Below, piece by piece: positions 38,635-48,143 of a stretch of DNA of 64,000 nucleotides; positions within the stretch are counted from its first letter, which is position 1; every line of letters starts with the position of its first letter. Below the pieces are notes generated by a model. The model was not told where the DNA came from, searched no databases, and was given only the letters and a program-made list of their open reading frames with translations. A program made the translations under genes and the position numbers. The stretch is from Phenylobacterium soli (GTDB lineage Bacteria > Pseudomonadota > Alphaproteobacteria > Caulobacterales > Caulobacteraceae). The stretch lies in NCBI RefSeq assembly GCF_003254475.1, contig NZ_QFYQ01000001.1, forward strand, positions 2,418,001 through 2,482,000, read 5' to 3'.

Positions 38635-38990
38635 TGACGCAGTCCCGTGGTTCTCCACAGACGCTCCACCGCTCGCCCCGCGCGTTCTCCACAAGCCGGG
38701 GTTGCGGGCCGCTTGTCGCCGAACGGGGTTAGGGTGAAGCTCCCCTTGCCGAGAGGAACTGCGGCGCGGCGGACCGGGAAACCGGAGCGCGAAGCGGGCA
38801 GGAGGCTCTCAGGGATGGCGGCTTCTGGGGCGACCCGGCGGCCGGCGGACCTGAGGCGCCGGGGGTGGCAAGACGCGGAAGGGGGCGACCCCGGCGCGGC
38901 GAGCGCCTCCGGACCTTGAAGGCTCAGATCCCCCAACGGATCTGGTTCAGAGGGCGGCGGTTCGGGCGACCGGATCGTCGCCCTCTTGCT
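38635..38990 (+). ncRNA. candidate structured non-coding RNA region (unidentified)
   Basis: About 350 bases without a credible gene, between the rnd terminator and the acyltransferase. Stem-loops seen: CCGG-GAAA-CCGG (38774-38785), CAGATCC-N6-GGATCTG (38925-38944), and a terminator-like AGGGCGGCG/CGTCGCCCT stem (38951-38984) followed by CTTGCT. Two copies of TTCTCCACA lie at 38651 and 38685. The only long frame here (38647-38919) is Arg/Gly/Pro-rich and unconvincing. I could not match it to RNase P, SRP or tmRNA landmarks; 6S RNA or an unknown sRNA are options. Strand is assumed. Confidence 0.35.
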
Positions 38991-39100
38991 ATGCGCGCTC
39001 CACTCTCGATGGCGGCGGCCAGTCAGTTCGCGTCCGGCGAGACAGCCGCGCGAGAATCGGCAAGCTTCCAGCTCTCGTCACCCGGATTCGGACGCCTCGC

Positions 39101-40231
39101 ATGAGCCGCGCACCTGGCCTCGACCTGCTGCGCGCCGTCGCGATCCTCGCAGTCATGTATTCCCACACCCAACTGTTCGGGCTGCGTCCGATCGATGACC
39201 CGGTGGCCAGCTTTGGCTGGATGGGCGTGGACCTGTTCTTCGCCCTCAGCGGCTTCCTGATCGGCGGGCAGCTCTTCCGCCTGATCGCCGCGGGCGAGGC
39301 GGTCCGCCCGGGCCTGTTCTATCTTCGCCGCCTGTTCCGCACCGCGCCGGCCTACCTGGTGGTCGTCGCCGTCTACTTCGCGTTCCCGGTGGTGCGCGAG
39401 CGCGACGGCATCGCCCCGCTCTGGCAGTTCCTGACCTTCACCGAGAACCTGTTCGTCGACTTCGCCCGCGCCAAGACCTTCAGCCACGTCTGGTCGCTGT
39501 GCGTGGAGGAGCAGTTCTACCTCGTGGTTCCGCTGGCGGCCTGGCTCCTGGCGGGGCGCAGGGGCGGGGTGCTGCGGCCGGCCGCGATCGTCGCCCTGCT
39601 GCTCGGCGGCATGGCGCTGCGGGCCCACATCTGGCTGCACGACCTCGCGCCCCAGCACGGCCAGGCCTTCACCTTCGGCTGGATGGAGAAGATCTACTAT
39701 CCCACCTGGACCCGGCTGGACGGCCTCCTGGCGGGCCTGGCCTTCGCCGAGGTCCGCGCCTTCCGGCCCGGGCTCTGGCAGGCGATCGCGCGCCGCGCCA
39801 ACCTGCTGCTGGCGCTCGGCCTCGCCGGCGTCGCCGTTTCGATATGGATTTGCGGCGACCAGCGGTCCTTCGTCGCCAGCGTCTTCGGCTTTCCGATCCT
39901 CTCAATCTCGATGGGGCTGCTGGTCGCCGCAGGCGCGAGCAGCGGCTCGCTGATCGGCGCCCGCGCCGTCCCGGGCGCGGGGCTGATCGCCGGCATGGCC
40001 TACAGCCTCTACCTCACCCACAAGCAGACCTATCACCTGGCGCAGATGCTCGCCGGACCCTGGCTCGCAGCCCATCCGCCGCTCGCCGTGGCGGCCTACG
40101 CAGGCGCCGCCCTCGGCGTTGGATCGGCGCTCTATCTGCTCGTCGAGCGTCCGTTCCTGAAACTGCGCGACCGGATCCTCGCACCGGCTGGGCGAGCCGC
40201 GCCGGCCGAGGCCCCGAGGCTCGCCGCCTAG
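39101..40231 (+). CDS. membrane acyltransferase (acyltransferase 3 family)
   Basis: A 376-residue integral membrane protein with about ten hydrophobic segments, of the OafA/acyltransferase-3 family that O-acylates surface glycans. Visible: N-terminal GLDLLRAVAILAVMYSHTQL with the conserved histidine, FFALSGFLIGGQLFRL, RRLFRTAPAYLVVV, and FSHVWSLCVEEQFYLVVPL with the conserved glutamate. It ends in a short cytoplasmic Ala-rich tail. The acceptor is unknown. It starts 110 bases after the structured intergenic region. Confidence 0.9.
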   Translation: MSRAPGLDLLRAVAILAVMYSHTQLFGLRPIDDPVASFGWMGVDLFFALSGFLIGGQLFRLIAAGEAVRPGLFYLRRLFRTAPAYLVVVAVYFAFPVVRERDGIAPLWQFLTFTENLFVDFARAKTFSHVWSLCVEEQFYLVVPLAAWLLAGRRGGVLRPAAIVALLLGGMALRAHIWLHDLAPQHGQAFTFGWMEKIYYPTWTRLDGLLAGLAFAEVRAFRPGLWQAIARRANLLLALGLAGVAVSIWICGDQRSFVASVFGFPILSISMGLLVAAGASSGSLIGARAVPGAGLIAGMAYSLYLTHKQTYHLAQMLAGPWLAAHPPLAVAAYAGAALGVGSALYLLVERPFLKLRDRILAPAGRAAPAEAPRLAA

Positions 40232-40285
40232 GCTCGTCATCGATCCGACACCGAGGCGTCGCCGAGCCGACAATCAAGCTTGGCC

Positions 40286-40308
40286 GTAGCGTCACGGCCA
40301 GACGCTAC
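40286..40308. promoter_or_regulatory. inverted repeat upstream of the TonB-dependent receptor
   Basis: GTAGCGT (40286-40292) and ACGCTAC (40302-40308), perfect inverted copies nine bases apart, in the 137-base gap before the receptor, about 60 bases upstream of its ATG. The size and spacing fit an operator for a dimeric regulator; no T-run, so a terminator is less likely. Confidence 0.45.
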
Positions 40309-40368
40309 CCACCCGGTACGGAGCGTCGGCGGCGCTGGAGACCGCCGCGACCGACCGGGGATAGATCC

Positions 40369-42675
40369 ATGAAAGCCGCACTGCTCGGAAGCGCCGCACT
40401 CGCCGCGCTCGTCTGCCTGACCGCCCAATCCGCCTTCGCCGCCGAAGCCGCCGCCACGGCGGACGCCGCCGCCGCCTCGTCGGTGGAAGAGCTGGTCGTC
40501 TATGGCCAGGGCGAGACCCGCCAGACCCAGACGATCAAGACCGAGGAGATCCAGCACGCCGTGCCGGGCGTCAGCCCGATCAAGATCGTCGAGAAGCTGC
40601 CCGGGGTGAACTACCAGGCCGCCGACGCCTTCGGCGCCTACGAGTGGTCGACCCGCATCTCGATCCGCGGCTTCAACCAGAACCAGCTCGGCTTCACCCT
40701 CGACGGCGTGCCGCTGGGCGACATGTCCTACGGCGCCTTCAACGGCCTGCACATCAGCCGCGCGATCGCCTCCGAGGACATCGGCACGGTCGAACTGGCC
40801 CAGGGCACGGGCGCCCTCGACATCGCCTCCACCTCGAACCTCGGCGGCGCCCTGAAGTTCGTCTCCCGCGATCCCTCGCACGAGATGGGCGGCCTGCTGA
40901 GCGCCACCGCCGGCTCGGACGCCATGCACCGCCTGTTCGCGCGCTTCGACACCGGCGAGCTGCCGACCGGCACGCGGGCCTACCTGAGCCTCGCCGACCA
41001 GAAGACCGACAAGTGGAAGGGGCAGGGCGAGCAGAAGCAGCGCCAGGTCGACTTCAAGTTCGTCCAGCCGCTCGGCGCGGCCACGCTCACCGGCTTCTAC
41101 GACTGGTCGCACCGTCGCGAGAACGACTACCAGGACCTTTCCCTCGGGATGATCCAGCGGCTCGGCTACGACTGGGACAACCTCACCGGCCAGTGGTCCA
41201 AGGCCGTGGCGGTGGCCAACACCTACCTCGCCAATCCGAACGGCGACTGCACGACCAACGCCTATCCCTCGCCGATCAAGTGCGTCGACGACGCCTACTA
41301 TGACGCCTCGGGCCTGCGGAACGACGCGCTCTGGGGCCTGACGCTGAACGCGCCGGTGGGCGAGCACCTGCAGACCAAGGTCACCGTCTACGGCCACCGC
41401 AACAAGGGCGAGGGCACCTGGTTCACCCCCTATGTGCCGTCGCCGAACTACGGCGTCGCCGGGGCCACGACCGACAACGCGCCGATCTCGGTGCGCACCA
41501 CCGAGTACACCATCCACCGCACCGGCGCGGTGGTCGACGCCACCTACACCCTCGGCGACCACGCCATCGGCTTCGGCGGCTGGGTCGAGCGCAACGACTT
41601 CAACCAGGCGCGGCGCTTCTACGCCCTCAACCTCGCCGCGCCGCAGCGCAGCAGCCTGGAGTTCATGCGCAACGCCTTCGCGACCCAGTGGGCCTACGCC
41701 TTCAACACCAAGACCACACAGGGCTACGTCCAGGACACCTGGACCGTGAACGACGCCTTCAAGATCAACGCCGGCTTCAAGGCGGTGAAGGTGGCGATCA
41801 GCTCCGAGACCCAGGTCGGGGCGCCGGTGATCAATGGCGAGATCACCTCGCGCGACGGCTTCCTGCCGCAGGCGGGCGCCACCTACCGCTTCAACGACAG
41901 CAACGAGGTGTTCGCCGGCTACGCCGAGAACATGCGGGCCTTCGGGGCGGCGCACACGGGCCTCTCTCCCTTCGCCACCACCCAGGCGGGCTTCGACGCC
42001 ATCAAGGGCAAGCTGAAGCCGGAGACCTCCAAGACCTTCGAAGCCGGCTGGCGCTTCAAGGGCGACGGGTTCCAGGGCGTCGCCGCGGCCTACTATGTGA
42101 AGTTCGACAATCGCCTGATCGGCACCTCGGCCGGGGCCGGCATCGTCGGCAATCCCACCATCCTGGCGAACGCCGGCAGCGTCACGGCCAAGGGGTTCGA
42201 GACGGCCGCCACCTGGAACCTGGCCGACGACTGGTCGCTGTTCGGCTCCTACGCCTACAACCAGTCGACCTATGACGACGACATCAAGGACCCGACCACC
42301 GGGGCGGTGACCCAGCACATCAGCGGCAAGCAGACGGTCGATACGCCCAAGCACCTCGTTCAGGCGGAGCTCAGCTATTCGCACGGCGGCTGGTTCGCCA
42401 AGCTCGCGGCCCACTACACCAGCGAGCGCTTCTACACCTACACCAACGACCAGAAGGTCCCCTCGACGACGATCGCTGACCTCTCGGCCGGCTACACCTT
42501 CGACGAGCCGGGCTGGGCCAAGGGCCTCGAGGTCCAGGTCAACGTCACCAACCTGTTCGACAAGGCCTACGTCTCGACCATCGGCTCGAACGGCTTCGGC
42601 TATTCGGGTGACAGCCAGACGCTGCTGGCCGGCGCGCCGCGCCAGGCCTTCGTGACGGTCCGCAAGTCGTTCTGA
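40369..42675 (+). CDS. TonB-dependent outer-membrane receptor
   Basis: A 768-residue TonB-dependent receptor for energised uptake across the outer membrane. Signal peptide about 1-24 (TAQSAFAA). TonB-box-like region SVEELVVYGQGETRQ (about 39-54). The plug domain (about 60-175) has SIRGFNQNQLGFTLDGVPLGD and VELAQGTGALDIAS. The beta-barrel runs to a final phenylalanine (VTVRKSF). No N-terminal signalling (STN) domain, so no surface-signalling role. I chose the ATG at 40369, directly before a clean signal peptide. Ligand unknown; no uptake genes adjoin it. Confidence 0.93.
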   Translation: MKAALLGSAALAALVCLTAQSAFAAEAAATADAAAASSVEELVVYGQGETRQTQTIKTEEIQHAVPGVSPIKIVEKLPGVNYQAADAFGAYEWSTRISIRGFNQNQLGFTLDGVPLGDMSYGAFNGLHISRAIASEDIGTVELAQGTGALDIASTSNLGGALKFVSRDPSHEMGGLLSATAGSDAMHRLFARFDTGELPTGTRAYLSLADQKTDKWKGQGEQKQRQVDFKFVQPLGAATLTGFYDWSHRRENDYQDLSLGMIQRLGYDWDNLTGQWSKAVAVANTYLANPNGDCTTNAYPSPIKCVDDAYYDASGLRNDALWGLTLNAPVGEHLQTKVTVYGHRNKGEGTWFTPYVPSPNYGVAGATTDNAPISVRTTEYTIHRTGAVVDATYTLGDHAIGFGGWVERNDFNQARRFYALNLAAPQRSSLEFMRNAFATQWAYAFNTKTTQGYVQDTWTVNDAFKINAGFKAVKVAISSETQVGAPVINGEITSRDGFLPQAGATYRFNDSNEVFAGYAENMRAFGAAHTGLSPFATTQAGFDAIKGKLKPETSKTFEAGWRFKGDGFQGVAAAYYVKFDNRLIGTSAGAGIVGNPTILANAGSVTAKGFETAATWNLADDWSLFGSYAYNQSTYDDDIKDPTTGAVTQHISGKQTVDTPKHLVQAELSYSHGGWFAKLAAHYTSERFYTYTNDQKVPSTTIADLSAGYTFDEPGWAKGLEVQVNVTNLFDKAYVSTIGSNGFGYSGDSQTLLAGAPRQAFVTVRKSF

Positions 42676-42695
42676 CGACCGAGGGCTTCTGAGGA

Positions 42696-42731
42696 AAGGC
42701 GGGTGGCCCGGGAGCGATCCCGGGCCGCCTT
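42696..42731. terminator. bidirectional terminator between receptor and ppx
   Basis: AAGGC (42696-42700) and GCCTT (42727-42731) flank a perfect eight-base stem GGCCCGGG (42705-42712) / CCCGGGCC (42719-42726) with loop AGCGAT, 20 bases after the receptor stop and 12 before the convergent ppx stop. Positioned to stop transcription from both sides. Confidence 0.75.
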
Positions 42732-42743
42732 CGCTTGGCGGCT

Positions 42744-44240
42744 TCAGGCCATCTCGAGCTTGAGGCGCAGGGCCTGGGCCACGGTGTTGGCCCGCTTGGC
42801 GGTCTGTTCGCCCAGCAGCATGTCTTCCCAGCCGCGGGCGGCGGTGAGCAGCAGGCGGTCGCCCCTGATTGACAGGCTGGAGCGCTCCAGCAGGCGCGGA
42901 TTGCGGCCGGAGAGGTCGCAGCCGAGGCGGATCGCGGCGCCCAGCGCCCGGGCCCGTTGACGCCGTTCCGGCGTCAGGATGCGGGCGATGGTGGCTTCCT
43001 CCGGCGTCGCGCTGGCGGCGGAGTGGCGCGAGAAGACGCAGCTCGCCAGGAAGGCCCGTTCGGGGTGGCCCATGCCGGCGATCGGCGCGCGCAGCACCTG
43101 CTCGAAGGCGATGTCGGCGCGGTGGTCCGGGTGCAGCCGGGCGCCCAGGTCGGCCAGCCGGCAGGCGGCCGCCACCAGCACCGGTTCGCGATCGCCGAAC
43201 ACCGGGGGGAGGCCCTCGAAGGTCGGCGCGATCCAGGCCTCCAGGGCCCCGCCGAGGTCGGTAGAGAGGCCGCGCACCGCGGTCAGCACCTCGCAACCCT
43301 CGATCAGCGGGTCGCGCCGGCGGGTCTCGCTGTCCATGGATTCCAGCAGCAGGCCCTCGCGCAGGCCGAAGGCGGAGATGACGATGCGCTCGCACTTCAG
43401 CGCCCCGATCACTTCCTCGAGCACCAGGGCGGCGTAGGGCAGGGTCTCGAAGCGCCGCTTGGAGAGGCCCTCGATGCGCTGCAGCGAGGCCTTGGACTGG
43501 CGCTCCACGAACCGTGCGAGGTCGACCGCGTCGGCCCGGCCCATCTCGTACTGGTGGGCGACGCGCAGGGGATAGCCGGCCAGCTCCATGTGCAGCAGGG
43601 CGAGGTTGCGCCAGGCGCCGCCGACGGCGTGGAACTCGCGCGCCGCGAAGCGCTGGACGTGGGGGGCGAGGGCGCTCTCGATGACCCGGCGCGTGCGGTC
43701 GATGACCAGGGGCCGTGGCGCGCCCAGGGCGAACGGGCCGAGCGGCAGGGTGACGCCGTCCCCGGGGGCGGCGCCGTTCAGGCGGATGAGCTCCAAGCTC
43801 GAGCCGCCGAGGTCGCCGACCACGCCGGCGGCGTCCGGCTGGCCCGCGACCACACCGAGCGCCGCATAGCGGGCCTCTTCCTCGCCGGAGAGCAGGCGCA
43901 CGGTGAGGCCGGTCTCCTCGCGCACGCGGCGCAGGAACATCGGCCCGTCGGCGGCGTCGCGCACCGCGGCGGTGGCGACGATCATCACGTCCTCGGCCCG
44001 CCAGCCGTCCAGGAGGGCGCGGAAGCGGCGCAGGATGACGAGGGCGGTGTCGACGCCTTCAGGCGACAGGCGTCCCGTCGCGGGCAGGTCGCGGCCGAGG
44101 CCCGCCAGGGCCTTTTCGTTGTAGACGGTCCAGATCGCCCGCCCGTCCAGCCGGTAGATCACCAGTCGGACGGAGTTGGAGCCGACGTCGATGACCGCGG
44201 CCTGGCGGGGCTCGGCTCGGTTATCCGCGCGCAGCCACAT
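42744..44240 (-). CDS. ppx: exopolyphosphatase (Ppx/GppA family)
   Basis: A 498-residue Ppx/GppA enzyme that removes phosphate from polyphosphate (or pppGpp). N-terminal ASKHA-fold motifs [20 protein letters not shown] (about 14-33) and [18 protein letters not shown] (about 140-157), then [18 protein letters not shown], and a C-terminal HD-like helical region. The start overlaps the end of ppk by 20 bases on the same strand, so synthesis and breakdown of polyphosphate are encoded in one unit. Confidence 0.93.
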   Translation of the reverse strand: MWLRADNRAEPRQAAVIDVGSNSVRLVIYRLDGRAIWTVYNEKALAGLGRDLPATGRLSPEGVDTALVILRRFRALLDGWRAEDVMIVATAAVRDAADGPMFLRRVREETGLTVRLLSGEEEARYAALGVVAGQPDAAGVVGDLGGSSLELIRLNGAAPGDGVTLPLGPFALGAPRPLVIDRTRRVIESALAPHVQRFAAREFHAVGGAWRNLALLHMELAGYPLRVAHQYEMGRADAVDLARFVERQSKASLQRIEGLSKRRFETLPYAALVLEEVIGALKCERIVISAFGLREGLLLESMDSETRRRDPLIEGCEVLTAVRGLSTDLGGALEAWIAPTFEGLPPVFGDREPVLVAAACRLADLGARLHPDHRADIAFEQVLRAPIAGMGHPERAFLASCVFSRHSAASATPEEATIARILTPERRQRARALGAAIRLGCDLSGRNPRLLERSSLSIRGDRLLLTAARGWEDMLLGEQTAKRANTVAQALRLKLEMA

Positions 44241-46434
44241 GATCGATCGCGCGCGGCATGTCCTTCACCTTTTGCCCTCGACCGGAGAGGCTCGGATTGG
44301 TCATGAAATACTCGTGCGCGGAGAACGCGCTTGGGTGGTCCCAGGACGGGTCTCGCGTATAGCGGCCTTCGCCATCCAAGGTCCAGCTCTGGGCCTCGTC
44401 CTTCATGTTCGCCACCAGGATCTGTTGCAGAACCTGCTGGTGCACCGTCGGGTTCTCGATGGGCGTCAGGCACTCGATCCGGCGGTCGAGGTTGCGCGGC
44501 ATCCAGTCGGCCGAGGAGATGAAGACCCGCGCCTTGGGCGAGGGCATGGGCTCGCCATTGGCGAAGGCGACGATCCGGCCGTGCTCCAGGAAGCGGCCGA
44601 CGATCGACTTGACCCGGATGTTCTCCGACAGGCCGGGCACGCCCGGGCGCAGGCAGCAGATGCCCCGGACCACCAGGTCGATGGCCACCCCGTCGCGGCT
44701 GGCGGCGTAGAGGGCGTCGATGATCTCCGGGTCCACGAGGGCGTTCATCTTGGCCCAGATGGCAGCCGGCTTGCCGGCGCGGGCGTTCTCCGCCTCCTGG
44801 CCGATCATCTTCAGGAGGTCGCGCTTCATGGTCACCGGCGAGAAGGAGAGCTTCTCCAGGCCCTCGGGCTGGGCGTAGCCGGTGACGTAGTTGAACAGGC
44901 GGATGGCGTCGCGGCCGAGCGCGGCGTCGGTCGTGAACAGCGACAGGTCCGTGTAAACCCGCGCCGTCACCGGGTGGTAGTTGCCGGTGCCGAAGTGGCA
45001 GTAGGTGCGCAGGGCGTCGGCCTCGCGGCGCACCACCGTCGAAAGCTTGGCGTGGGTCTTGTACTCGATGAAGCCGTAGACGACGTGCACCCCGGCCCGC
45101 TCCAGGTCGCGCGCCCACTTCAGGTTCGCCTCCTCGTCGAAGCGCGCCTTGATCTCGATGACCGCGGTGACGTTCTTGCCGTTCTCCGCCGCCTCGATGA
45201 GGGCGGCGACGATCGGGCTGTCCTTCGAGGTCCGGTAGAGCGTCTGCTTGATGGCGATGACGTTCGGATCGCGCGCCGCCTGGCGGATGAACTGCACCAC
45301 CACGTCGAAGCTCTCGAACGGGTGATGGACCAGGATGTCCTTTTCCCGGATGGCGGCGAAGCAGTCGCCGCCGTGGTCGCGGATGCGCTCGGGGAAGCGC
45401 GGCTCGAACGGCTTGAACTTCAGCTCCGGCCGGTCCGGCGGGATGAGCTGGCGCAGCTCGTCCAGCCCCAGCAGGCCGTCGATCTGCAGCACGTCCTGCG
45501 GCTCGGCGTGCAGGCTCTCGCAGATGAAGGAGCGCAGCTCCTCCGGCATGGCCGCCTCGATCTCGACGCGCACCACCGAGCCCATGCGCCGCTGCTTCAG
45601 CAGGGCCTCGAACTCGCGCACCAGGTCCTCGGCCTCTTCCTCGATCTCCACGTCGGAGTCGCGGATCAGCCGGAACACGCCCTGGCCCTGCACCTCGCAG
45701 CCCGGGAACAGGTGGTCGACGAAGAGGGTGACGAAGCCCTCGAGCGACACGAACCGCCGCTCGGGCCGGCGCCGGCCGTTGCCGCGCCCGGTCAGCTCCC
45801 AGAAGCGGGCCACCTGGGCCGGGATCGGCACGAGGGCGTAGAGCAGCCGGCTGTCGCTCGTCCGGCGCAGCTTCAGCACCAGCGAGAAGGCAAGGTTGGG
45901 GATGAACGGGAAAGGGTGCGCCGGGTCGATGGCCAGCGGCGTCAGCACCGGGAAGAGCTGGGTGAGGAAGGTCTCCTCCAGGGCTTCCTTCTCGCCCTCG
46001 GTGACCTCGCTCGGCGGCACGAAGCACAGGCCGGCGGCGGCCAGTTCGCGCGACAGCTCGCCCCAGCGCAGCTGCTGGTCGGCCATCAGGTCGGCGGCCT
46101 CGGCGTTGATCCGGTCGAGCTGCTCGGCGGGCGTCAGACCCTCCTGGCTCAGCACCTGGACGCCTTCGCGAACCTGGGCCTTCAGGCCGGCCACGCGGAC
46201 CATGTAGAACTCGTCGAGGTTGGCCGCGCTGATCGCCAGGAAGTTCAGCTGCTCGAGCAGCGGGTGTCGCGGGTTCTGGCTCTCGGCCAGGACGCGGCGG
46301 TTGAACGCCAGCCAGGAGACTTCGCGGTTGAAGAACCGCCCCGGGGAGGCGGCCAGCTCCTCGTCCCAGCCGTGCGCCGCGGGATCGGCCTCGATCGCAG
46401 TATGCGAGGCGACGGTCGCGACGAGGGGCATCAA
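44221..46434 (-). CDS. ppk: polyphosphate kinase 1
   Basis: PPK1, 737 residues, reversibly polymerises ATP gamma-phosphate into polyphosphate. The N domain starts [20 protein letters not shown]. The head domain has [20 protein letters not shown]. The catalytic domains contain [39 protein letters not shown] and the phospho-histidine region [16 protein letters not shown] (about 455). A second conserved region is [20 protein letters not shown]. Upstream lie two tandem 14-base repeats. It sits between hdaA and ppx on the same strand. Confidence 0.96.
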   Translation of the reverse strand: MMPLVATVASHTAIEADPAAHGWDEELAASPGRFFNREVSWLAFNRRVLAESQNPRHPLLEQLNFLAISAANLDEFYMVRVAGLKAQVREGVQVLSQEGLTPAEQLDRINAEAADLMADQQLRWGELSRELAAAGLCFVPPSEVTEGEKEALEETFLTQLFPVLTPLAIDPAHPFPFIPNLAFSLVLKLRRTSDSRLLYALVPIPAQVARFWELTGRGNGRRRPERRFVSLEGFVTLFVDHLFPGCEVQGQGVFRLIRDSDVEIEEEAEDLVREFEALLKQRRMGSVVRVEIEAAMPEELRSFICESLHAEPQDVLQIDGLLGLDELRQLIPPDRPELKFKPFEPRFPERIRDHGGDCFAAIREKDILVHHPFESFDVVVQFIRQAARDPNVIAIKQTLYRTSKDSPIVAALIEAAENGKNVTAVIEIKARFDEEANLKWARDLERAGVHVVYGFIEYKTHAKLSTVVRREADALRTYCHFGTGNYHPVTARVYTDLSLFTTDAALGRDAIRLFNYVTGYAQPEGLEKLSFSPVTMKRDLLKMIGQEAENARAGKPAAIWAKMNALVDPEIIDALYAASRDGVAIDLVVRGICCLRPGVPGLSENIRVKSIVGRFLEHGRIVAFANGEPMPSPKARVFISSADWMPRNLDRRIECLTPIENPTVHQQVLQQILVANMKDEAQSWTLDGEGRYTRDPSWDHPSAFSAHEYFMTNPSLSGRGQKVKDMPRAIDHVAARG

Positions 46435-46470
46435 CGATCTCCGGCCTTGGCGGCAAGCCCTTGAGCTTAC

Positions 46471-46498
46471 CGGCTCACCTTAACGGGCCCACCTTAAC
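46471..46498 (-). promoter_or_regulatory. tandem 14-base direct repeat upstream of ppk
   Basis: On the minus strand, GTTAAGGTGGGCCC (46498-46485) is followed directly by GTTAAGGTGAGCCG (46484-46471); 12 of 14 bases agree. It lies 37-64 bases upstream of the ppk start, in the gap between hdaA and ppk. A direct-repeat activator or repressor site is possible; it does not match the classical pho box. Confidence 0.45.
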
Positions 46499-46536
46499 TG
46501 GGATGTGAATGCTCCCAGGAAAAGGCCAGTTTTTGG

Positions 46537-47181
46537 TTAATCGCCCTCCAGGAGCTGGCGGGCGAGCACCCGCGACACCGGCTTGAGCTCGTCGGGGGCC
46601 TCGTCGAGGCGCTGGACGACCTCGCGGGCGCTCACCGCCGACCGCTCGATGCGGCGCAGCAGATAGGCATAGACCTCCGGAGCCGGACGTATGTTCCGCT
46701 CGCGAAAGAACTTGCGCAGCAGGCCCTCCAGCACCGGATCGTCCGGCTCCTCGATCTCGGCGGTGTAGAGGGCGTTGAGCCGAGAGCGCAGGTCGGGCAG
46801 GGCGGCGGGCCAGGCGCTCGGCGGCGTGCGGGCGGTCAGCAACAGGCCGCCGCCTTCGCGCGCGGCGAGGTTGATCAGGTGGAACAGCGCCTCGGCGGGC
46901 GCGCCGCGGTCCACGTCCTCCATCAGGGCGGGGCGTCCTTCGGCGGCGGCCACGTCGGGATTGGCGCGGTCGAGGATCGCCGCCCCCACGGCCTCGGCCC
47001 AGGCCCGCGCCAGGTGCGTCTTGCCCGAGCCCTCCGGCCCCACCAGCGCCAGGGCGCCGCCCGGCCAGCGCGGCCAGGCGTCCAGCGCCGCGACGGCCAG
47101 GGCGTTGGACGCGCCCTGGACGAACTCGGCCCGGGCGTAGGAGGGCGGCCGGCCCAGCGTCAGTCGCAGCTGTCGCGCCAT
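46537..47181 (-). CDS. hdaA: DnaA-related regulatory protein HdaA
   Basis: A 214-residue DnaA/Hda-type AAA+ protein that, with the sliding clamp, inactivates DnaA-ATP after initiation. N-terminal QLRLTLGRPP, where a clamp-binding motif is expected. Walker A GPEGSGKTHLARAWAEA (about 48-64), Walker B-like ALMEDVD (about 86), and a lid with LRSRLNALYTAEIEEPDD. It lacks a DnaA DNA-binding domain, consistent with Hda. Its position before ppk is seen in Caulobacter. Confidence 0.9.
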   Translation of the reverse strand: MARQLRLTLGRPPSYARAEFVQGASNALAVAALDAWPRWPGGALALVGPEGSGKTHLARAWAEAVGAAILDRANPDVAAAEGRPALMEDVDRGAPAEALFHLINLAAREGGGLLLTARTPPSAWPAALPDLRSRLNALYTAEIEEPDDPVLEGLLRKFFRERNIRPAPEVYAYLLRRIERSAVSAREVVQRLDEAPDELKPVSRVLARQLLEGD

Positions 47182-47281
47182 GCGGCCTTCGGTCGGTTAC
47201 GGATCACGCGGGCGTTCTAGCAGGGCGGGCGGCGCGGGGGCCAGCGCCCCCGGCCCGCCATCCCCGGCATTCACATCGCGG

Positions 47282-48043
47282 TCAGGGCTGGGGATCGCGC
47301 AGGTCGCGTGGCGACATCAGCGTCCAGCCCTCGGGCCGAAGGAGCTCGATGGGCGTGAAGCGGACCTTGTAGTCCATCTTCTCCGACCCGCGGACCCAGT
47401 AGCCCAGATAGACGTAGGGCACGCCCGCGAGGCCTGCCTGGATGATGTGGTCGAGGATGACGAAGGAGCCGAGGCTGCGGCGGCCGATCCCCGGCTCGTA
47501 GAAGCTGTAGACCAGCGACAGGCCGTCGTTCATCACATCCACAAGGGCGCAGGCCATCAGTTGGCCGGGCCGCCCGTCCGTGGACTTGAGCCGGTATTCG
47601 ACGAGGTGCGTGCGGACGGCCGTGTCCTCGACCATGGCCACGTAGTCCGGCCAGGTCATCTCGGCCATGCCGCCGTCGGCGTGGCGGGCGGTGAGGTAGC
47701 GGCGGAGCAGGTCGAACTGCTCCATGGTCGCCTCGGGCTCCACCAGCCGGCGTTCCAGGTCCTCGTTGCGGGCCAGGGTCTTCCGCTCGGAGCGGGAGAA
47801 GACGTAGTCGTCGGCCGGGATCCGCGCCGAGACGCAGGCCTGGCAGCTCTCGCAGGCCGGCCGATAGGCGATGTTCTGCGAGCGGCGGAAACCCACCTGG
47901 GTGAGGCTGTCGTTGACGATGGCGCCGTCCGCCAGCGGCAGGTGGGCGAACACCTTCCGCTCGAACCGATCGGGCAGGTAGGGGCAGGGCGAGGGCGCGG
48001 TCAGGAAGAACCGGAGCTGTCGTGTCGGAAAGTGCTGCGTCAC
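47282..48043 (-). CDS. bpt: aspartate/glutamate leucyltransferase
   Basis: A 253-residue leucyl-tRNA-protein transferase of the Bpt type, which adds Leu to proteins with N-terminal Asp/Glu so that ClpAP can degrade them (N-degron pathway). N-terminal TRQLRFFLTAPSPCPYLPDR, the cysteine cluster ACESCQACVSARIPADDY, RRYLTARHADGGM, then the GNAT-like part YSFYEPGIGRRSLGSFVILD and YLGYWVRGSEKMDYKVRF. Length is typical. Confidence 0.93.
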   Translation of the reverse strand: MTQHFPTRQLRFFLTAPSPCPYLPDRFERKVFAHLPLADGAIVNDSLTQVGFRRSQNIAYRPACESCQACVSARIPADDYVFSRSERKTLARNEDLERRLVEPEATMEQFDLLRRYLTARHADGGMAEMTWPDYVAMVEDTAVRTHLVEYRLKSTDGRPGQLMACALVDVMNDGLSLVYSFYEPGIGRRSLGSFVILDHIIQAGLAGVPYVYLGYWVRGSEKMDYKVRFTPIELLRPEGWTLMSPRDLRDPQP

Positions 48044-48143
48044 GGACTTGCGATCGCCTTCGCCTATTGCACGGCTGAAACCTGATTAGGCGTCATGCCG
48101 GGCGCTTGCGCAAGTGGCCCCGCCTGCGGCTCAGAGGCCCAAT

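Noticed and set aside
38790-38850. Glycine-riboswitch-like CTCTCAGG
   Set aside because: Only this short string matches; the rest of the aptamer is not present and the next gene is not glycine-related.
38647-38919. 90-codon frame between rnd and the acyltransferase
   Set aside because: Arg/Gly/Pro-rich, no ribosome-binding site, and lies in a region of strong stem-loops.
38574-39100. Possible replication origin (DnaA-box-like nonamers)
   Set aside because: Only two imperfect boxes, no AT-rich unwinding region, and no hemE or dnaA neighbour as at Caulobacter origins.
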